Assembly: GCA_964413265.1 (NCBI GenBank)
Contig: CAYPRX010000037.1
Coordinates: forward strand, 62,001 to 126,000
Source: CAVYGN01 sp964413265
GTDB lineage: Bacteria; Spirochaetota; Brevinematia; Brevinematales; JAOACQ01
Length of the DNA: 64,000 bases
Reading direction: 5' to 3'
Shown: positions 46,964 through 57,187 of the stretch, in pieces
Numbering within the stretch: the stretch's first letter is position 1
How the letters are laid out: each line of letters starts with the position of its first letter
Translations under genes and position numbers: made by a program
Notes under the pieces: generated by a model
Told to the model about the DNA's origin: nothing
The model's input: only the letters and a program-made list of their open reading frames with translations
Databases searched by the model: none

Positions 46964-46992
46964 TTGACAATTCCTCTTTGAGATAATAAAAT
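46964..46992 (+). promoter_or_regulatory. Sigma70-type promoter for lspA
   Basis: A perfect TTGACA at 46964-46969, a 17-base spacer, then TAAAAT at 46987-46992. The lspA start is at 47024, behind GCGGAG. Confidence 0.7.
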
Positions 46993-47023
46993 AGATATTC
47001 ATCAGTCATAGCGGAGAAAAAAG

Positions 47024-47542
47024 ATGAAATTATTGCCAAGACTTATTCTACTTTTAAGCATATTGGCTGCAGGAACTTTGGCGGACCAGACAACTAAGAG
47101 CCTGGCGAGGGAAAAACTTATACCGGGTAAGACAGCTTCATATCTTTTTGACACAATCAGGCTTGTTTATACTGAAAATTCCGGAGCGTTTGGCTCATTG
47201 GGCCAGAATCTTCCAGACATCGGCAGGTTCATTATACTGACAGTAGCCCCGGCTTTTATTCTTATTATATTGTTAATATATATAATTCTATCTAATAAGA
47301 TCACCCCGGTTCAGACAGCCGCATTTTCCATGATCCTCACAGGAGGCGCCAATAATATATACAACAGGGTTTTCGACAACTGTGTAATAGATTTTTTAAA
47401 TGTGGGAATCGGTCCCGTGATAAGGACATTTATTTTTAATATAGCCGACATGCTTATTACTTTCGGCTTTATAATTGTTATACTGCTTGTTCTGTTTGAA
47501 AAAAAGGGAGACGAAAAAAAAGCCACTCCGGGTAATGTTTAA
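47024..47542 (+). CDS. lspA: Lipoprotein signal peptidase II
   Basis: A 172-residue inner-membrane aspartic protease that cleaves the signal peptide of prolipoproteins. Four transmembrane helices are visible. NSGAFGSLG is conserved. The two catalytic Asp residues lie in CVIDFLN and FNIADMLI. The GGALGNxxDR motif reads GGANNIYNRV, a mild variant. The 3' end overlaps the Lhr gene by four bases. Spirochaetes depend heavily on lipoproteins, which fits. Confidence 0.92.
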   Translation: MKLLPRLILLLSILAAGTLADQTTKSLAREKLIPGKTASYLFDTIRLVYTENSGAFGSLGQNLPDIGRFIILTVAPAFILIILLIYIILSNKITPVQTAAFSMILTGGANNIYNRVFDNCVIDFLNVGIGPVIRTFIFNIADMLITFGFIIVILLVLFEKKGDEKKATPGNV

Positions 47543-50500
47543 TATCTCCAGATCTCAAGGCCCTTATAACTGGACTTGAAGCCGAAATTAATAAGCACAC
47601 CTCTATACGGGCTTTCGTTAGCCGCTATGCCGTTTATTCTTTCAACCCTTAGTGATGAATAAGGATTGAATTCCCTTGTAAGAAGGACTTTTATAATGTC
47701 AAGATATTTTTCAATCATTGCATGATCGGGACCGACCAGAAATTCCAGGTGTTTTCCACTCCTGCTGATGATGAGCACAAGCCGCTCACCATGAAAAACC
47801 ATTAAATTTGACGATGATCTTTTAGGATACCTTGAGCTTATACCTTCAATGCCTGTACCACAGAGAGAAGCCGGATCTGCAGCTGAAAGCCAGTAAATCC
47901 TGTCATTGGGAAGGTTGACAAGGAGTTCGCGGTAAGCCTCTTGTGAAGCGAACTGAGGTCCGGGTATACCCTCAAAAAAATAACCCGACAGAATCTCACC
48001 TGAAAGTTCCATCAGTCGGAATGTCCTTATAAGACTGCCCCACCTGAATTCCGGCTCTTCGTTGTTTAAAATTTCCCTGAATATGATGCCATACCTGTCA
48101 AAAAGAATACGCGCTCTGCTTTTTTGAATTTCCGCCATACCGAGAAGATCTCTGCCGGTCCGGGTTACCTGAAGGGCATACCATTTACCGCTAAGGGGGC
48201 GGCTGGATTCCCATCTGCTCCGGTGACCCCGACGGCCTATTCCGGCCTGTTCCTTTATGCCTGAAGCTGTGAAATTGTTCAGGATACCTTTTCTGACCGG
48301 TTCGAATGAATCATTTGATATCAGTCCCTTCCATGCCATATTCCATATCTTCCCGGCAGCTTTCTCCGAGGTGGTTTTCATGATTTCAGCCAGTTCAAAA
48401 AAGCTATACCACCTTTTAATATCCGGGAATTCCAGAAATTCAATGGGATCCCTGGGCCCGAAAAAAAGTTCAATATCTTCCGGAAAAGCGAATGAAACCT
48501 TTTGTTTTCCGCATCCGAACCATAGCAGCTCCGTGTTTTGCAGGAGACTGTCAAGCCATGCGGGAAAATAGTGGGCAAACCTGGAGGGAAATATCAGTTC
48601 CTCCCAGATGGAAGCTTTCAGTGGGTAACCGAAAAGCTTTTCCAGATCAGTTTTAAAGCTGTCAATTGAGCTGTTTTTGCCCGTAAGCCCCAGGTGGTTT
48701 GCCAGGAAAAGCTGAAGAAAATCTTTTGGGAGTGCTTTGAAAACAGGGCTTCTTTTTTTTCTTAAAGTTCTGAGAAGGTACTCAAGGTTGGATCTCTCCG
48801 CTACAAAAATCCCTTCCGAACCCTCTATCAGTTTATCAATAATAATTTCACCAGATTTGGATAATTCCTCCAGTATTTCTGCAAGGTCAGCTTTTGACAG
48901 GCCTATCAAACCAGGGATAATCTCTGTATCGATAACAGGGTAGTATGATATCCACTGCAGAAAAAACCTTCCCCTGTCAAGCAGAGCTGATTCCGAAAGC
49001 TCTGATGAGAGTTTTTTATAATTATTCTTTATATACCCTTCGATTGATACATCCTGATTCATGGGAGAGATATCGAGTTCTTCCGGTGAAAGCTCATAGA
49101 ATGAAGAAACAAGCGGAAGATATTCTGTGGCGCAAACGAGGCGGAATTTTGACAAAGGAGGCTTTATGGATATGATATCATCCCCTGCATTATCATACCA
49201 GCCGGTCAGTTCTGTCAATTCTTTCCATTCTAATTCGCCTATCAAAAGTCTATCTTTCAGCCATTCGAGGAGGTCTTTGTAATTCTGGGGTGCATAGCCA
49301 GGATAGGTTCTTTTTAACTTCTGATCCAGCAGCGATATGGTATCTGCCGGGATAAGCGGCCTCAATCCGCCTGATGCGAGCATTTCCCTGAATATATCTC
49401 CTGAAAGCCTTGAAGTTTCAGAAGGAATTGGAGTATCATCTTCATATACATATTTGTTCTTCTGATGCCATATGATATTTCCGCAAAAAGGGGATGGCCA
49501 TGGAGTATATATTTCACTGATTTTTATTTCGCCGGTACGTATCTCTTCGATCAATTTTTTTAGATTTTCAAGCTCAAAGCTATCCTGCAGACATTCCCTC
49601 CAGGTCTCAATTGTGATCGGAAAGTCCTTGTAGGGGCTGACAGCTTCAAGCAATTTTTTTGATCTTAACCTGTTCAGCCATAGAGGAACCCTGCTGTTAA
49701 ACCAATTTTTCGGAAGCAGCAGTGCCCTTCCAGCATTTTCCCGGAAGTGGGCCCCGAAATATCCTGTATTCTCAATGCTTTCTTTGAGAAGTCCTTCAAG
49801 GTCTGATGCATATAGAAGTTCAAGAACATCACTGAGCTTAAATTCAGGCGGGAGCATTAAGAGAATATTGTCATCGCCGGACATAACCTCTATGGGGTTG
49901 CCGTATTTATTCTGCCATGCTGAGGAAAGAATAAATGAAAAAGGCCGGTTTACTCTTCCTCCCCAAAAAGTGTGCAGGACGATCCCGCTATAATCACCTG
50001 AAGACTGATCCTTGATATGTTCAGCAATAATGAGGCTTCTGGAGGGTAGAGGTGATTTTGTGAACTTAACCTGTGATTTGAGAAAATCTGTAAGTTTCCA
50101 GGCGGCAGACTCGCTCATGGAATATTCGGATATAAGTAAATTAATAAAATCCTTTTCATTGTCAACCATGCTGGAGGCTTTTTCCAGAAATAATCCGACT
50201 TTTTCGAAGAAAAAGAACCCCCGGTCGGAATCTTCCGCTTTCCAGAATGGAATAATTTTTGGTTCGCCGCCGGCCGGGATTACAATAACGTCATTATTTG
50301 TGATATTCCTGATTTTCCATACGGATGGTCCTAGAGAGAAAGTATCCCCGATCTTCCTCTCCCAGACAAACTCTTCATCAAGTTCGCCGATTTTAGAATT
50401 AGTATCCTGGACACGAAGATTGTAATAACCTCTGTCTGGTATTGCACCACCTGAAAGGTATACCAGGGATGCAGAACCATCAAGAGCGCTAGCAATTTTC

Positions 50501-51876
50501 TTCAGATTATCAATCGATATTCGCGGCTTCAATTCCTTTATCCTGCTACCGGCGTATCTTCCGGAAAGTATATTTAAAACAAGAAGGTAATGATTATATG
50601 GCAGGTTCCTATAAGGGTAGATGGTTCTGATGAAATCATATAAGCTGACAATGTCCCAGTCTTCAGTTGTAATCATTGATAGAATGATCTGTGAGAGTAT
50701 ATCAAGCGGGTTTTCAACGGGTTTTAAAGGTTCAATTTCATAATCTTCTACAGCCCTTGCCATTACTGCAGCATCGATAAAATCCCTGTCATGTGTTGGA
50801 TATAGAACCCCCCGGCTTATAAAACCCACTTTATGACCTGCCCTTCCAATTCTCTGAAGTGCGGAGGAAACTGATCTGGGAGAATCTACAAGGATAACCT
50901 GGTCAAGTTCCCCTATATCGATACCTAACTCAAGAGAGCTTGTGGCGACTATGGACCTGAGTTCACCTTTTTTAAGTTTATCCTCTACTTCAAGCCTCAA
51001 CTCCCTTGAAATTGAGCCATGATGTGAATAGGCTAAGATTTCCGTTTCATTTTCATTCATCAGTCTTGCGATTTTTTCAGTCTGGCGCCTGCTGTTGGCG
51101 AATATCAGCGTAGATTTACGATTTTTTATGAGTCTTTTGAATTCCTCAATCAAAGATGGCCATATTGATTTATCATTAATCATTCCTGGGGAATACGCCG
51201 GGAATTCCACCTTTATCTCGTATTTCTTAGACCTGCTGGCTTCAACTATCTGGATGTCTCTTTTGCCGCCCGCCCAATCTGCTACCAGCTCAATAGGCCT
51301 TATTGTTGCTGACAGTATTATCCTTTGAAACTCTCCTGAAATTCTGGTGAGTCTTTCCACCGAACTGATGAGCAGTGTTCCTCTTTTGTTTCCGGCGATG
51401 GCATGAATTTCATCCATTATAACGGTTTTTAAACTTTTAAAAATAAAGCAGCTGTTTTTTGAAGTTAAAAGTATATTAAGGCTTTCAGGGGTTGTAATTA
51501 GAATTTCAGGGGGCTGTTTGAACATCCTGCGCCTCTCATCCGGGGGTGTGTCGCCACTCCGAACAAAAACACCGATATCTGCTCCTATCTGTTCAATCGG
51601 AATGAGAAGATTTTTCCTTATGTCGTTGTTTAGAGCCCTCATAGGTGATAAATAGAGAACAGAGGTTTCACCCTTTGGCCAAACACCGGTTAGAAGCTGA
51701 TTGATCGCCCAGAGGAAGGCGGCCAGAGTTTTACCTGTTCCTGTGGGTGCACTCATCAGGATATGCCTGCCTCCAGCGATCAAAGGCCATGACTTTTGCT
51801 GAATTTCTGTTGGCGATCCGATCTGTTCTTCGAACCATTTTTTAATAGAAGGACCGAAAAGGTATAAAGGATCCAT
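47539..51876 (-). CDS. Lhr-family large helicase
   Basis: A 1445-residue superfamily 2 helicase. The two RecA-like domains (about 1-400) have Walker A SAPTGTGKT (about 40), DEIH box, LSATI (motif III), SLELGIDIGELDQV and QRIGRAGH (motif VI). Winged-helix and Lhr-core beta-sheet regions (about 400-850) follow. The C-terminal part (about 900-1445) corresponds to the long Lhr extension. Lhr translocates on single-stranded DNA and unwinds RNA-DNA hybrids. Length is close to E. coli Lhr. The start at 51876 opens MDPLYLFGPSIKKWFEE. Confidence 0.93.
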   Translation of the reverse strand: MDPLYLFGPSIKKWFEEQIGSPTEIQQKSWPLIAGGRHILMSAPTGTGKTLAAFLWAINQLLTGVWPKGETSVLYLSPMRALNNDIRKNLLIPIEQIGADIGVFVRSGDTPPDERRRMFKQPPEILITTPESLNILLTSKNSCFIFKSLKTVIMDEIHAIAGNKRGTLLISSVERLTRISGEFQRIILSATIRPIELVADWAGGKRDIQIVEASRSKKYEIKVEFPAYSPGMINDKSIWPSLIEEFKRLIKNRKSTLIFANSRRQTEKIARLMNENETEILAYSHHGSISRELRLEVEDKLKKGELRSIVATSSLELGIDIGELDQVILVDSPRSVSSALQRIGRAGHKVGFISRGVLYPTHDRDFIDAAVMARAVEDYEIEPLKPVENPLDILSQIILSMITTEDWDIVSLYDFIRTIYPYRNLPYNHYLLVLNILSGRYAGSRIKELKPRISIDNLKKIASALDGSASLVYLSGGAIPDRGYYNLRVQDTNSKIGELDEEFVWERKIGDTFSLGPSVWKIRNITNNDVIVIPAGGEPKIIPFWKAEDSDRGFFFFEKVGLFLEKASSMVDNEKDFINLLISEYSMSESAAWKLTDFLKSQVKFTKSPLPSRSLIIAEHIKDQSSGDYSGIVLHTFWGGRVNRPFSFILSSAWQNKYGNPIEVMSGDDNILLMLPPEFKLSDVLELLYASDLEGLLKESIENTGYFGAHFRENAGRALLLPKNWFNSRVPLWLNRLRSKKLLEAVSPYKDFPITIETWRECLQDSFELENLKKLIEEIRTGEIKISEIYTPWPSPFCGNIIWHQKNKYVYEDDTPIPSETSRLSGDIFREMLASGGLRPLIPADTISLLDQKLKRTYPGYAPQNYKDLLEWLKDRLLIGELEWKELTELTGWYDNAGDDIISIKPPLSKFRLVCATEYLPLVSSFYELSPEELDISPMNQDVSIEGYIKNNYKKLSSELSESALLDRGRFFLQWISYYPVIDTEIIPGLIGLSKADLAEILEELSKSGEIIIDKLIEGSEGIFVAERSNLEYLLRTLRKKRSPVFKALPKDFLQLFLANHLGLTGKNSSIDSFKTDLEKLFGYPLKASIWEELIFPSRFAHYFPAWLDSLLQNTELLWFGCGKQKVSFAFPEDIELFFGPRDPIEFLEFPDIKRWYSFFELAEIMKTTSEKAAGKIWNMAWKGLISNDSFEPVRKGILNNFTASGIKEQAGIGRRGHRSRWESSRPLSGKWYALQVTRTGRDLLGMAEIQKSRARILFDRYGIIFREILNNEEPEFRWGSLIRTFRLMELSGEILSGYFFEGIPGPQFASQEAYRELLVNLPNDRIYWLSAADPASLCGTGIEGISSRYPKRSSSNLMVFHGERLVLIISRSGKHLEFLVGPDHAMIEKYLDIIKVLLTREFNPYSSLRVERINGIAANESPYRGVLINFGFKSSYKGLEIWRY

Positions 51877-51989
51877 TTGTTACCCCAAGTTATTAATAGA
51901 ATAGTCAGGTATAGATAAAAAAACAAATTTTTGGTTTTCTACCTTTTATTCACCCTATTATCTCTCTCAGATTAAAAACCACAGGGATT

Positions 51990-52018
51990 TTGACTTTTCT
52001 CCTTCCGGGAACTATTAT
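51990..52018 (+). promoter_or_regulatory. Sigma70-type promoter for eno
   Basis: TTGACT at 51990-51995, a 17-base spacer, then TATTAT at 52013-52018. The eno start at 52080 follows a leader of about 55 bases. Confidence 0.6.
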
Positions 52019-52079
52019 AGTTGGTTAAGTTCACTTCAAATCATCAATGATACTGATAAAATAATAATTGGAGGGATAT

Positions 52080-53387
52080 ATGTCGACGATTGTTGACCTG
52101 CATGCAAGAGAAGTATTTGATTCAAGGGGCAATCCAACGGTTGAGGTTGAGGTATCCCTTGAAGACGGCACTATAGGAAGGGCTGCAGTTCCGAGCGGGG
52201 CTTCAACGGGGGAAAGGGAAGCTGTAGAGCTCAGGGATGGTGATAAAAAGAGGTTGGAGGGCAAGGGTGTGGAAAAAGCCGTTGAGAATGTGAACAGCAT
52301 AATTTCCGAAGAGGTGGTAGGACTGGATAGTCTGAACCAGGTAGAGATTGATCAGGTCATGATCGAGCTTGACGGTACACCAACAAAAGGAAAGCTGGGT
52401 GCTAACGCTATTCTCGGGGTATCCCTGGCTGCAGCTCGCGCTGCTGCTGAATATATCGGCCTGCCTCTTTACCGCTATATCGGGGGTACCAATGCAAAGA
52501 TTATGCCGGTGCCGATGGCAAATGTTTTAAATGGAGGCAAGCACTCAGACAATACTGTAGACCTGCAGGAATTTATGATCATGCCGATAGGGGCTCCTTC
52601 TTTTAAAGAAGCACTAGTATATATAGCTGAAACCTTTCATGCTTTAAAATCGATTCTGAAAGGGAAAGGCTATTCAACTGCTGTAGGCGATGAAGGAGGT
52701 TTCGCTCCTGACCTTAAAAGCAATGAAGAGCCTCTGGAACTGTTAGTTGAGGCCATCAAAAAGGCTGGTTATAAACCCGGAGAAGATATTTCATTAGCGC
52801 TTGACCCTGCTGCGAGTGAATTATGGAGTGAAGCGGAAAAAGACGGTAAAAAAGGATATAAATTCTGGAAATCTTCAAAGGAGATCTACAGCTCTGAGAA
52901 AATGGTCGAATTTTATGTCAATCTTGTACAGAATTATCCGATCATTTCACTTGAAGACGGTCTCGGTGAGAATGACTGGGACGGATGGAAAATGCTGACA
53001 GAAAAACTGGGTCGTAAAATACAGATCGTAGGTGATGATATATTTGTTACCAATCCCGCCATAATCAAGGAAGGGATTCAAAAAGGTATTGCGAATTCAG
53101 TCCTGATAAAACTCAATCAGATCGGGACTCTGACGGAAACAATAGATGCTGTAGAAATGGCGAAAAAAGCTAATTATACAGCGGTTGTATCACACAGAAG
53201 TGGTGAGACTGAAGATACGACTATTGCAGATCTTGTAGTGGCGCTTAATACTGGCCAGATCAAGACTGGATCTATCTCAAGAACCGACAGGGTAGCAAAG
53301 TATAATCAGCTTATCAGAATAGAAGAAGAGCTTGGAGATTTTGCCCAGTATAAAGGCAGGGAAGCATTTTATAATTTATATAAATAA
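52080..53387 (+). CDS. eno: Enolase
   Basis: A 435-residue glycolytic enzyme converting 2-phosphoglycerate to phosphoenolpyruvate. The ATG at 52080 gives STIVDLHAREVFDSRGNPTVEVEV. VGDEGGFAPDL, SLEDGLGENDWDGW and the signature LIKLNQIGTLTET carry catalytic and metal residues; VVSHRSGETEDTTIADLVVA closes the active site. GGAGGG stands before this ATG; an ATG 12 bases upstream is not supported. A terminator follows directly. Confidence 0.97.
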   Translation: MSTIVDLHAREVFDSRGNPTVEVEVSLEDGTIGRAAVPSGASTGEREAVELRDGDKKRLEGKGVEKAVENVNSIISEEVVGLDSLNQVEIDQVMIELDGTPTKGKLGANAILGVSLAAARAAAEYIGLPLYRYIGGTNAKIMPVPMANVLNGGKHSDNTVDLQEFMIMPIGAPSFKEALVYIAETFHALKSILKGKGYSTAVGDEGGFAPDLKSNEEPLELLVEAIKKAGYKPGEDISLALDPAASELWSEAEKDGKKGYKFWKSSKEIYSSEKMVEFYVNLVQNYPIISLEDGLGENDWDGWKMLTEKLGRKIQIVGDDIFVTNPAIIKEGIQKGIANSVLIKLNQIGTLTETIDAVEMAKKANYTAVVSHRSGETEDTTIADLVVALNTGQIKTGSISRTDRVAKYNQLIRIEEELGDFAQYKGREAFYNLYK

Positions 53388-53402
53388 ATTTACGAAATAT
53401 TG

Positions 53403-53429
53403 AAAGGGGGGTAGCAGCCCCCCTTTTTT
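53403..53429 (+). terminator. Rho-independent terminator after eno
   Basis: AAAGGGGGG, loop TAGCAG, then CCCCCCTTTTTT: a strong G-C stem with a T run, 16 bases after the eno stop. It could also end the convergent FecR-gene transcript. Confidence 0.9.
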
Positions 53430-53448
53430 GCACTTTGTAAAATCAACT

Positions 53449-54261
53449 TCAGTGCTGCTTGACTTTTTCAACAGCGTTTTCAGTGTCGTCGCTCTGGTTT
53501 TGGTCGTCCTGTGAGGCATCACTGTATTTCTCAAGTTCATCGAATACGCGCTTGATATTTCTTTTCATTATTTTGAGCTTTTTAAGGGTTGCTTCATGAG
53601 AATTCCTCAGGACAGAGAGGACTTCATCCTTATCATTCTTTACCCTGTTAATCGTCTTCTCCAGTTCCCTGTTTTCATCCATAGTAAGAGTTATTGTCTG
53701 ATTCGATTCGGCTTCAACTGTAAGCAATTTCTGGACTTCTTCATCATTCTGATACTCCTCGGGGATGTTAACATTTCTTTTAATGCTGACTTTGCCGCTT
53801 GAGACTGAAACATTGATGTTACTGTCATCGGAATCGATTTCAAACTTCGTACCCCTGACAGCAGCATTAGCGACCGATGTCTCAACGGTAAAACTTTCAC
53901 CCGGTTCCAGGCTTTTAGCTATATTGAAAATCGCATTTCCTTTCCTTATCTTTATCTGTTCAACCTGCTTTTTCAGTTCTTTTATCTGGATTGTTGTGTT
54001 ATCCATAACCCGGAAAACTCCGCGTTCGGGCATCAGGATGTCGCAGTATGAGTTAATCCCTGTTTTAACAAGGGATTTTTCCATAAGTTCGAGTTCGGGG
54101 AAAGCTTTCATCCAGTTTGAGCCGTTGTTTTCTGAATATTTGACGATGCCTACGGTTACACTGATCGAATAAGCCCTATTAGTGTTGTTTGAAGCAGGGA
54201 AAAATTTCCCTGTCATCATGAATAAAAAAACTGTAAGATAGATGAAAAAAGATCTATTCAT
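53449..54261 (-). CDS. FecR-domain exported protein
   Basis: A 270-residue exported protein with a signal-like start (SFFIYLTVFLFMMTG). Residues 30-165 match the FecR fold: SVTVGIVKYSENNGS, MPERGVFRVMDNTTI and VANAAVRGTKFEI. The tail is charged and helical, ending in an acidic run. FecR proteins usually transmit signals to a sigma factor, but no sigma factor or TonB receptor is near. In spirochaetes such proteins are common and often of unknown role. It is convergent with eno. Confidence 0.8.
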   Translation of the reverse strand: MNRSFFIYLTVFLFMMTGKFFPASNNTNRAYSISVTVGIVKYSENNGSNWMKAFPELELMEKSLVKTGINSYCDILMPERGVFRVMDNTTIQIKELKKQVEQIKIRKGNAIFNIAKSLEPGESFTVETSVANAAVRGTKFEIDSDDSNINVSVSSGKVSIKRNVNIPEEYQNDEEVQKLLTVEAESNQTITLTMDENRELEKTINRVKNDKDEVLSVLRNSHEATLKKLKIMKRNIKRVFDELEKYSDASQDDQNQSDDTENAVEKVKQH

Positions 54262-54363
54262 TGGATATCCTCCTTCAATAAATAAATATAGTTTGTAGAA
54301 AAGAGTCCGGTTTCAATTACTTAATACCTTACCCCCATTTTTATTAAAAATAAAGTTAATAAC

Positions 54364-57015
54364 TTACAATTCAATTCTGAAAACCGCACCGGCTTTTCTC
54401 TGGTCTTTCCCGATATTAAAAGCGGTAAGTTTTCCACCCATATTATTTTCTATGATTACTTTGGACATGTAAAGCCCTATACCCGAACCGAATTCTTTTG
54501 TTGTAAAATAAGGGTCGAATATTTTATCTATAATATTTTCGGCAATACCCCCAGCTTCATCCTGAACTGTGAGGACAGACTTTCCATTTTCCTCTTTTAG
54601 AGTTATAATTACTGATGACTCAGGTATTTTTCTCTCGATAATAACATCTTTTACGTTGCTCATAAGGTTCATAATGGCCTGGCAGTATTCATTCGGATAG
54701 CCGAACCTGATTATTTCTTTTTCCGGCGTAAATTTTATCTCTATGTTATGGTCCTTCAGGCTTGATTCGACGAAAGAAATTGTTTTCTTTACGGCATCAT
54801 TAATACTGAAAGCCTCTTTTTCCTTTTCCTGTTTAAAGAAATTCCTGAAATCATCAATTGTTTTCGACATGTACAAGATGACAGACATTGCTCTGCTGAT
54901 GGTATCATCTAAATATTTTTTTGTGAGCATATTGTAATCGAAGGCTTGGCCAATATTCTGTATGATTATACCAAGCGCATTAATAGGCTGTCTCCATTGA
55001 TGAGCTATATTTCCAATCATTTCCCCCATAGCGGCAAGCCTGGACTGCTGTATAAGCACCCGGTCCATCTCCCTATTTTTTTCGACCTCTTCTATAACCT
55101 TTTTATCAAGATTTTTATTAAGATCGGCGAATTCGGAAAGTGTTTTTTGCAGTTTTTCCTCAGCAGCCTTTTTATCTGTTATATCCTCTTTCAGCCCGAT
55201 ATAATGAGTTATCACACCGTCTCCGTTTTTGATCGGTGAAAGAGATGCTTCTTCCCAGTACAATTCGCCGTTTTTCTTTCGATTATGAAAAAACCCGCGC
55301 CATGTATCTCCACTTTTAATCGTATTCCACATCATTGCATAACTCTCTGGTGACGTATCGCCGGATTTTAAAATACGCGGGTTTTTGCCGATTAATTCCT
55401 CTCTGGAATATCCCGTGAGCTCCATAAACCTGGAGTTGATATATTCTATATTTCCCTCAGTATCTGTTATAACGATGGAAGAAGGGCTCTGTTCTATAGC
55501 GTAAGAAAGTTTCCTGATCTCATCCTGTTCTTTTTTTATATCCGTAATATCCGATACTACAAATATAAAGCCTGGGTCAGCTTCGGATAATAGAGGAGAA
55601 CCGGTCATATGAACAAAAATGGACGACCTGTCCCTCCTGATCAGCCGGGCCTCAAAACTTAAATTTTTTCTGGATAATTTTTTCATGCCAATTTTCGGAA
55701 AATTTTTGATGTCTTCAGGATAAAAAAAGGAATAGAATTGTCTTCCGTTCATCTGTGAAACAGTAAAACCTGTTAAAGCGGCCATTCTTGGATTTGCAAA
55801 AGTAGTTTCAAAATTATTATTAATTGACCAAATTCCTTCTTCAGCCAGTTCTACAAGCTGTCTGTACTGTTTTTCACTTTGCCGGAGCGAATTTGCAAGC
55901 TTATTCTTCTCCGTAATGTCATGAATGACGATTAGATCCATAAGCTTATTACTTATTTCCATGGATGTTCTGCTGATATCGGCCTCAATAGTGGAACCGG
56001 CCCTTGTCATGATGGAGAATTCACCTCTGCCGATTTTATCAAGCATAATCTGACTGACGATATATTCGAAAGATGTTTGAGGTAAATTCAGCGGAATATC
56101 CGTTAAATAAACATCTTTGCGTCCGAAATACCTTCCAGCTTTTACATTATAATCCACACATATACCTTTATCATAAAGAAAGACAGCATCGTCGGTATTG
56201 TCGAAAATTTGACGGAATTTTTTTTCTGAATCAAGGATTCTCTGCTGAAGTATTCTTTTTTCAGTTATGTCCCTGAAGATCAGGACAACACCCCGTATGG
56301 CTCCGTTTTCTTCTTTAATCAGTTCGGTGTTTTTATCTATATATATTTTCTGTCCTGTCCTGGAAATGAGGATTTGGGTATTTATCAGGGTGTCACCCAG
56401 TGCTTTATTTCGATTTTTTAAAAGGCTGTAAGTAAGATCTTCGCCCGTTTTTTCATCAATTGTTTTAAAAACCTCCGTGATTTTTTTGCCTGTTGCCTCT
56501 TCTTTGCTCCATCCAGTCAATTTTTCAGACTGAGGATTCATTATGAGTATGTTACTGTTTCTGTCGGTAGCTATAACAGCATCGCCCATACTGTCAAAAA
56601 CCGAAGTAAACCACTCCCCCCTGCCGATGAACTGTTTTTCAATCTGGTGCCTCAGGAGGGCAATTTCAATATTGTTATGAAGCTCCCTATCCTCGTATGG
56701 TTTTATGATGAAACCGAAAGGGGCGCTCTTTTCGGCCTTTTTTATCGTGGTCTCGTCGGATGAGGCGGAAATATATATAACCGGGATTGTTTGTGATTTT
56801 CCGATAATCTCAGCAGCTTCAATTCCGGTCATTGACCCATGGAGCGTTATATCCATAAGGATGATATCCGGTTTAAATTTAAGCGCACCCTCCACCGCTT
56901 CTTCTCCGGATGTAGCAATACCGCTAACCGAATATCCGGCATTAATGAGTTTAGTTTCGAGTTCTTTTGCTATGATCAGTTCATCTTCCACGATAAATAT
57001 TTTAGATTTTTCCAT
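54364..57015 (-). CDS. Sensor histidine kinase with N-terminal receiver and four PAS domains
   Basis: An 883-residue cytosolic sensor. The N-terminal receiver domain (1-120) has the expected acidic residues and DIILMDITLHG phospho-Asp. Four PAS domains follow (about 137-250, 265-375, 385-500 and 510-625). A coiled linker leads to the kinase core with the phospho-accepting His in IAHQWRQPIN and the ATPase motifs DEAGGIAENI and FGSGIGLYMSK. No membrane helix is seen. No partner regulator is adjacent. It is divergent from ftsK, with 172 bases between. Confidence 0.93.
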   Translation of the reverse strand: MEKSKIFIVEDELIIAKELETKLINAGYSVSGIATSGEEAVEGALKFKPDIILMDITLHGSMTGIEAAEIIGKSQTIPVIYISASSDETTIKKAEKSAPFGFIIKPYEDRELHNNIEIALLRHQIEKQFIGRGEWFTSVFDSMGDAVIATDRNSNILIMNPQSEKLTGWSKEEATGKKITEVFKTIDEKTGEDLTYSLLKNRNKALGDTLINTQILISRTGQKIYIDKNTELIKEENGAIRGVVLIFRDITEKRILQQRILDSEKKFRQIFDNTDDAVFLYDKGICVDYNVKAGRYFGRKDVYLTDIPLNLPQTSFEYIVSQIMLDKIGRGEFSIMTRAGSTIEADISRTSMEISNKLMDLIVIHDITEKNKLANSLRQSEKQYRQLVELAEEGIWSINNNFETTFANPRMAALTGFTVSQMNGRQFYSFFYPEDIKNFPKIGMKKLSRKNLSFEARLIRRDRSSIFVHMTGSPLLSEADPGFIFVVSDITDIKKEQDEIRKLSYAIEQSPSSIVITDTEGNIEYINSRFMELTGYSREELIGKNPRILKSGDTSPESYAMMWNTIKSGDTWRGFFHNRKKNGELYWEEASLSPIKNGDGVITHYIGLKEDITDKKAAEEKLQKTLSEFADLNKNLDKKVIEEVEKNREMDRVLIQQSRLAAMGEMIGNIAHQWRQPINALGIIIQNIGQAFDYNMLTKKYLDDTISRAMSVILYMSKTIDDFRNFFKQEKEKEAFSINDAVKKTISFVESSLKDHNIEIKFTPEKEIIRFGYPNEYCQAIMNLMSNVKDVIIERKIPESSVIITLKEENGKSVLTVQDEAGGIAENIIDKIFDPYFTTKEFGSGIGLYMSKVIIENNMGGKLTAFNIGKDQRKAGAVFRIEL

Positions 57016-57074
57016 GCTCCTCCATCAAGGATAGGCAGTTAACTTATTTTTTTACAAAGAGGTAAAAATGTCAA

Positions 57075-57107
57075 GATTTAGATTATCCTCTGATTTAGAT
57101 TATCCTC
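57075..57107. repeat. Tandem repeat of a 16-bp unit between divergent genes
   Basis: GATTTAGATTATCCTC occurs exactly twice, with one base between copies, a period of 17. It lies in the gap between the histidine kinase and ftsK. It may be a replication slip or a direct-repeat binding site. Confidence 0.8.
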
Positions 57108-57187
57108 AAATAATTCAATTGTTTTATTTTTCCACTTAATGCTTTATAATTAGCTATGGCAAAAGGTGGTTGGAAGGGGCTTTTTAA

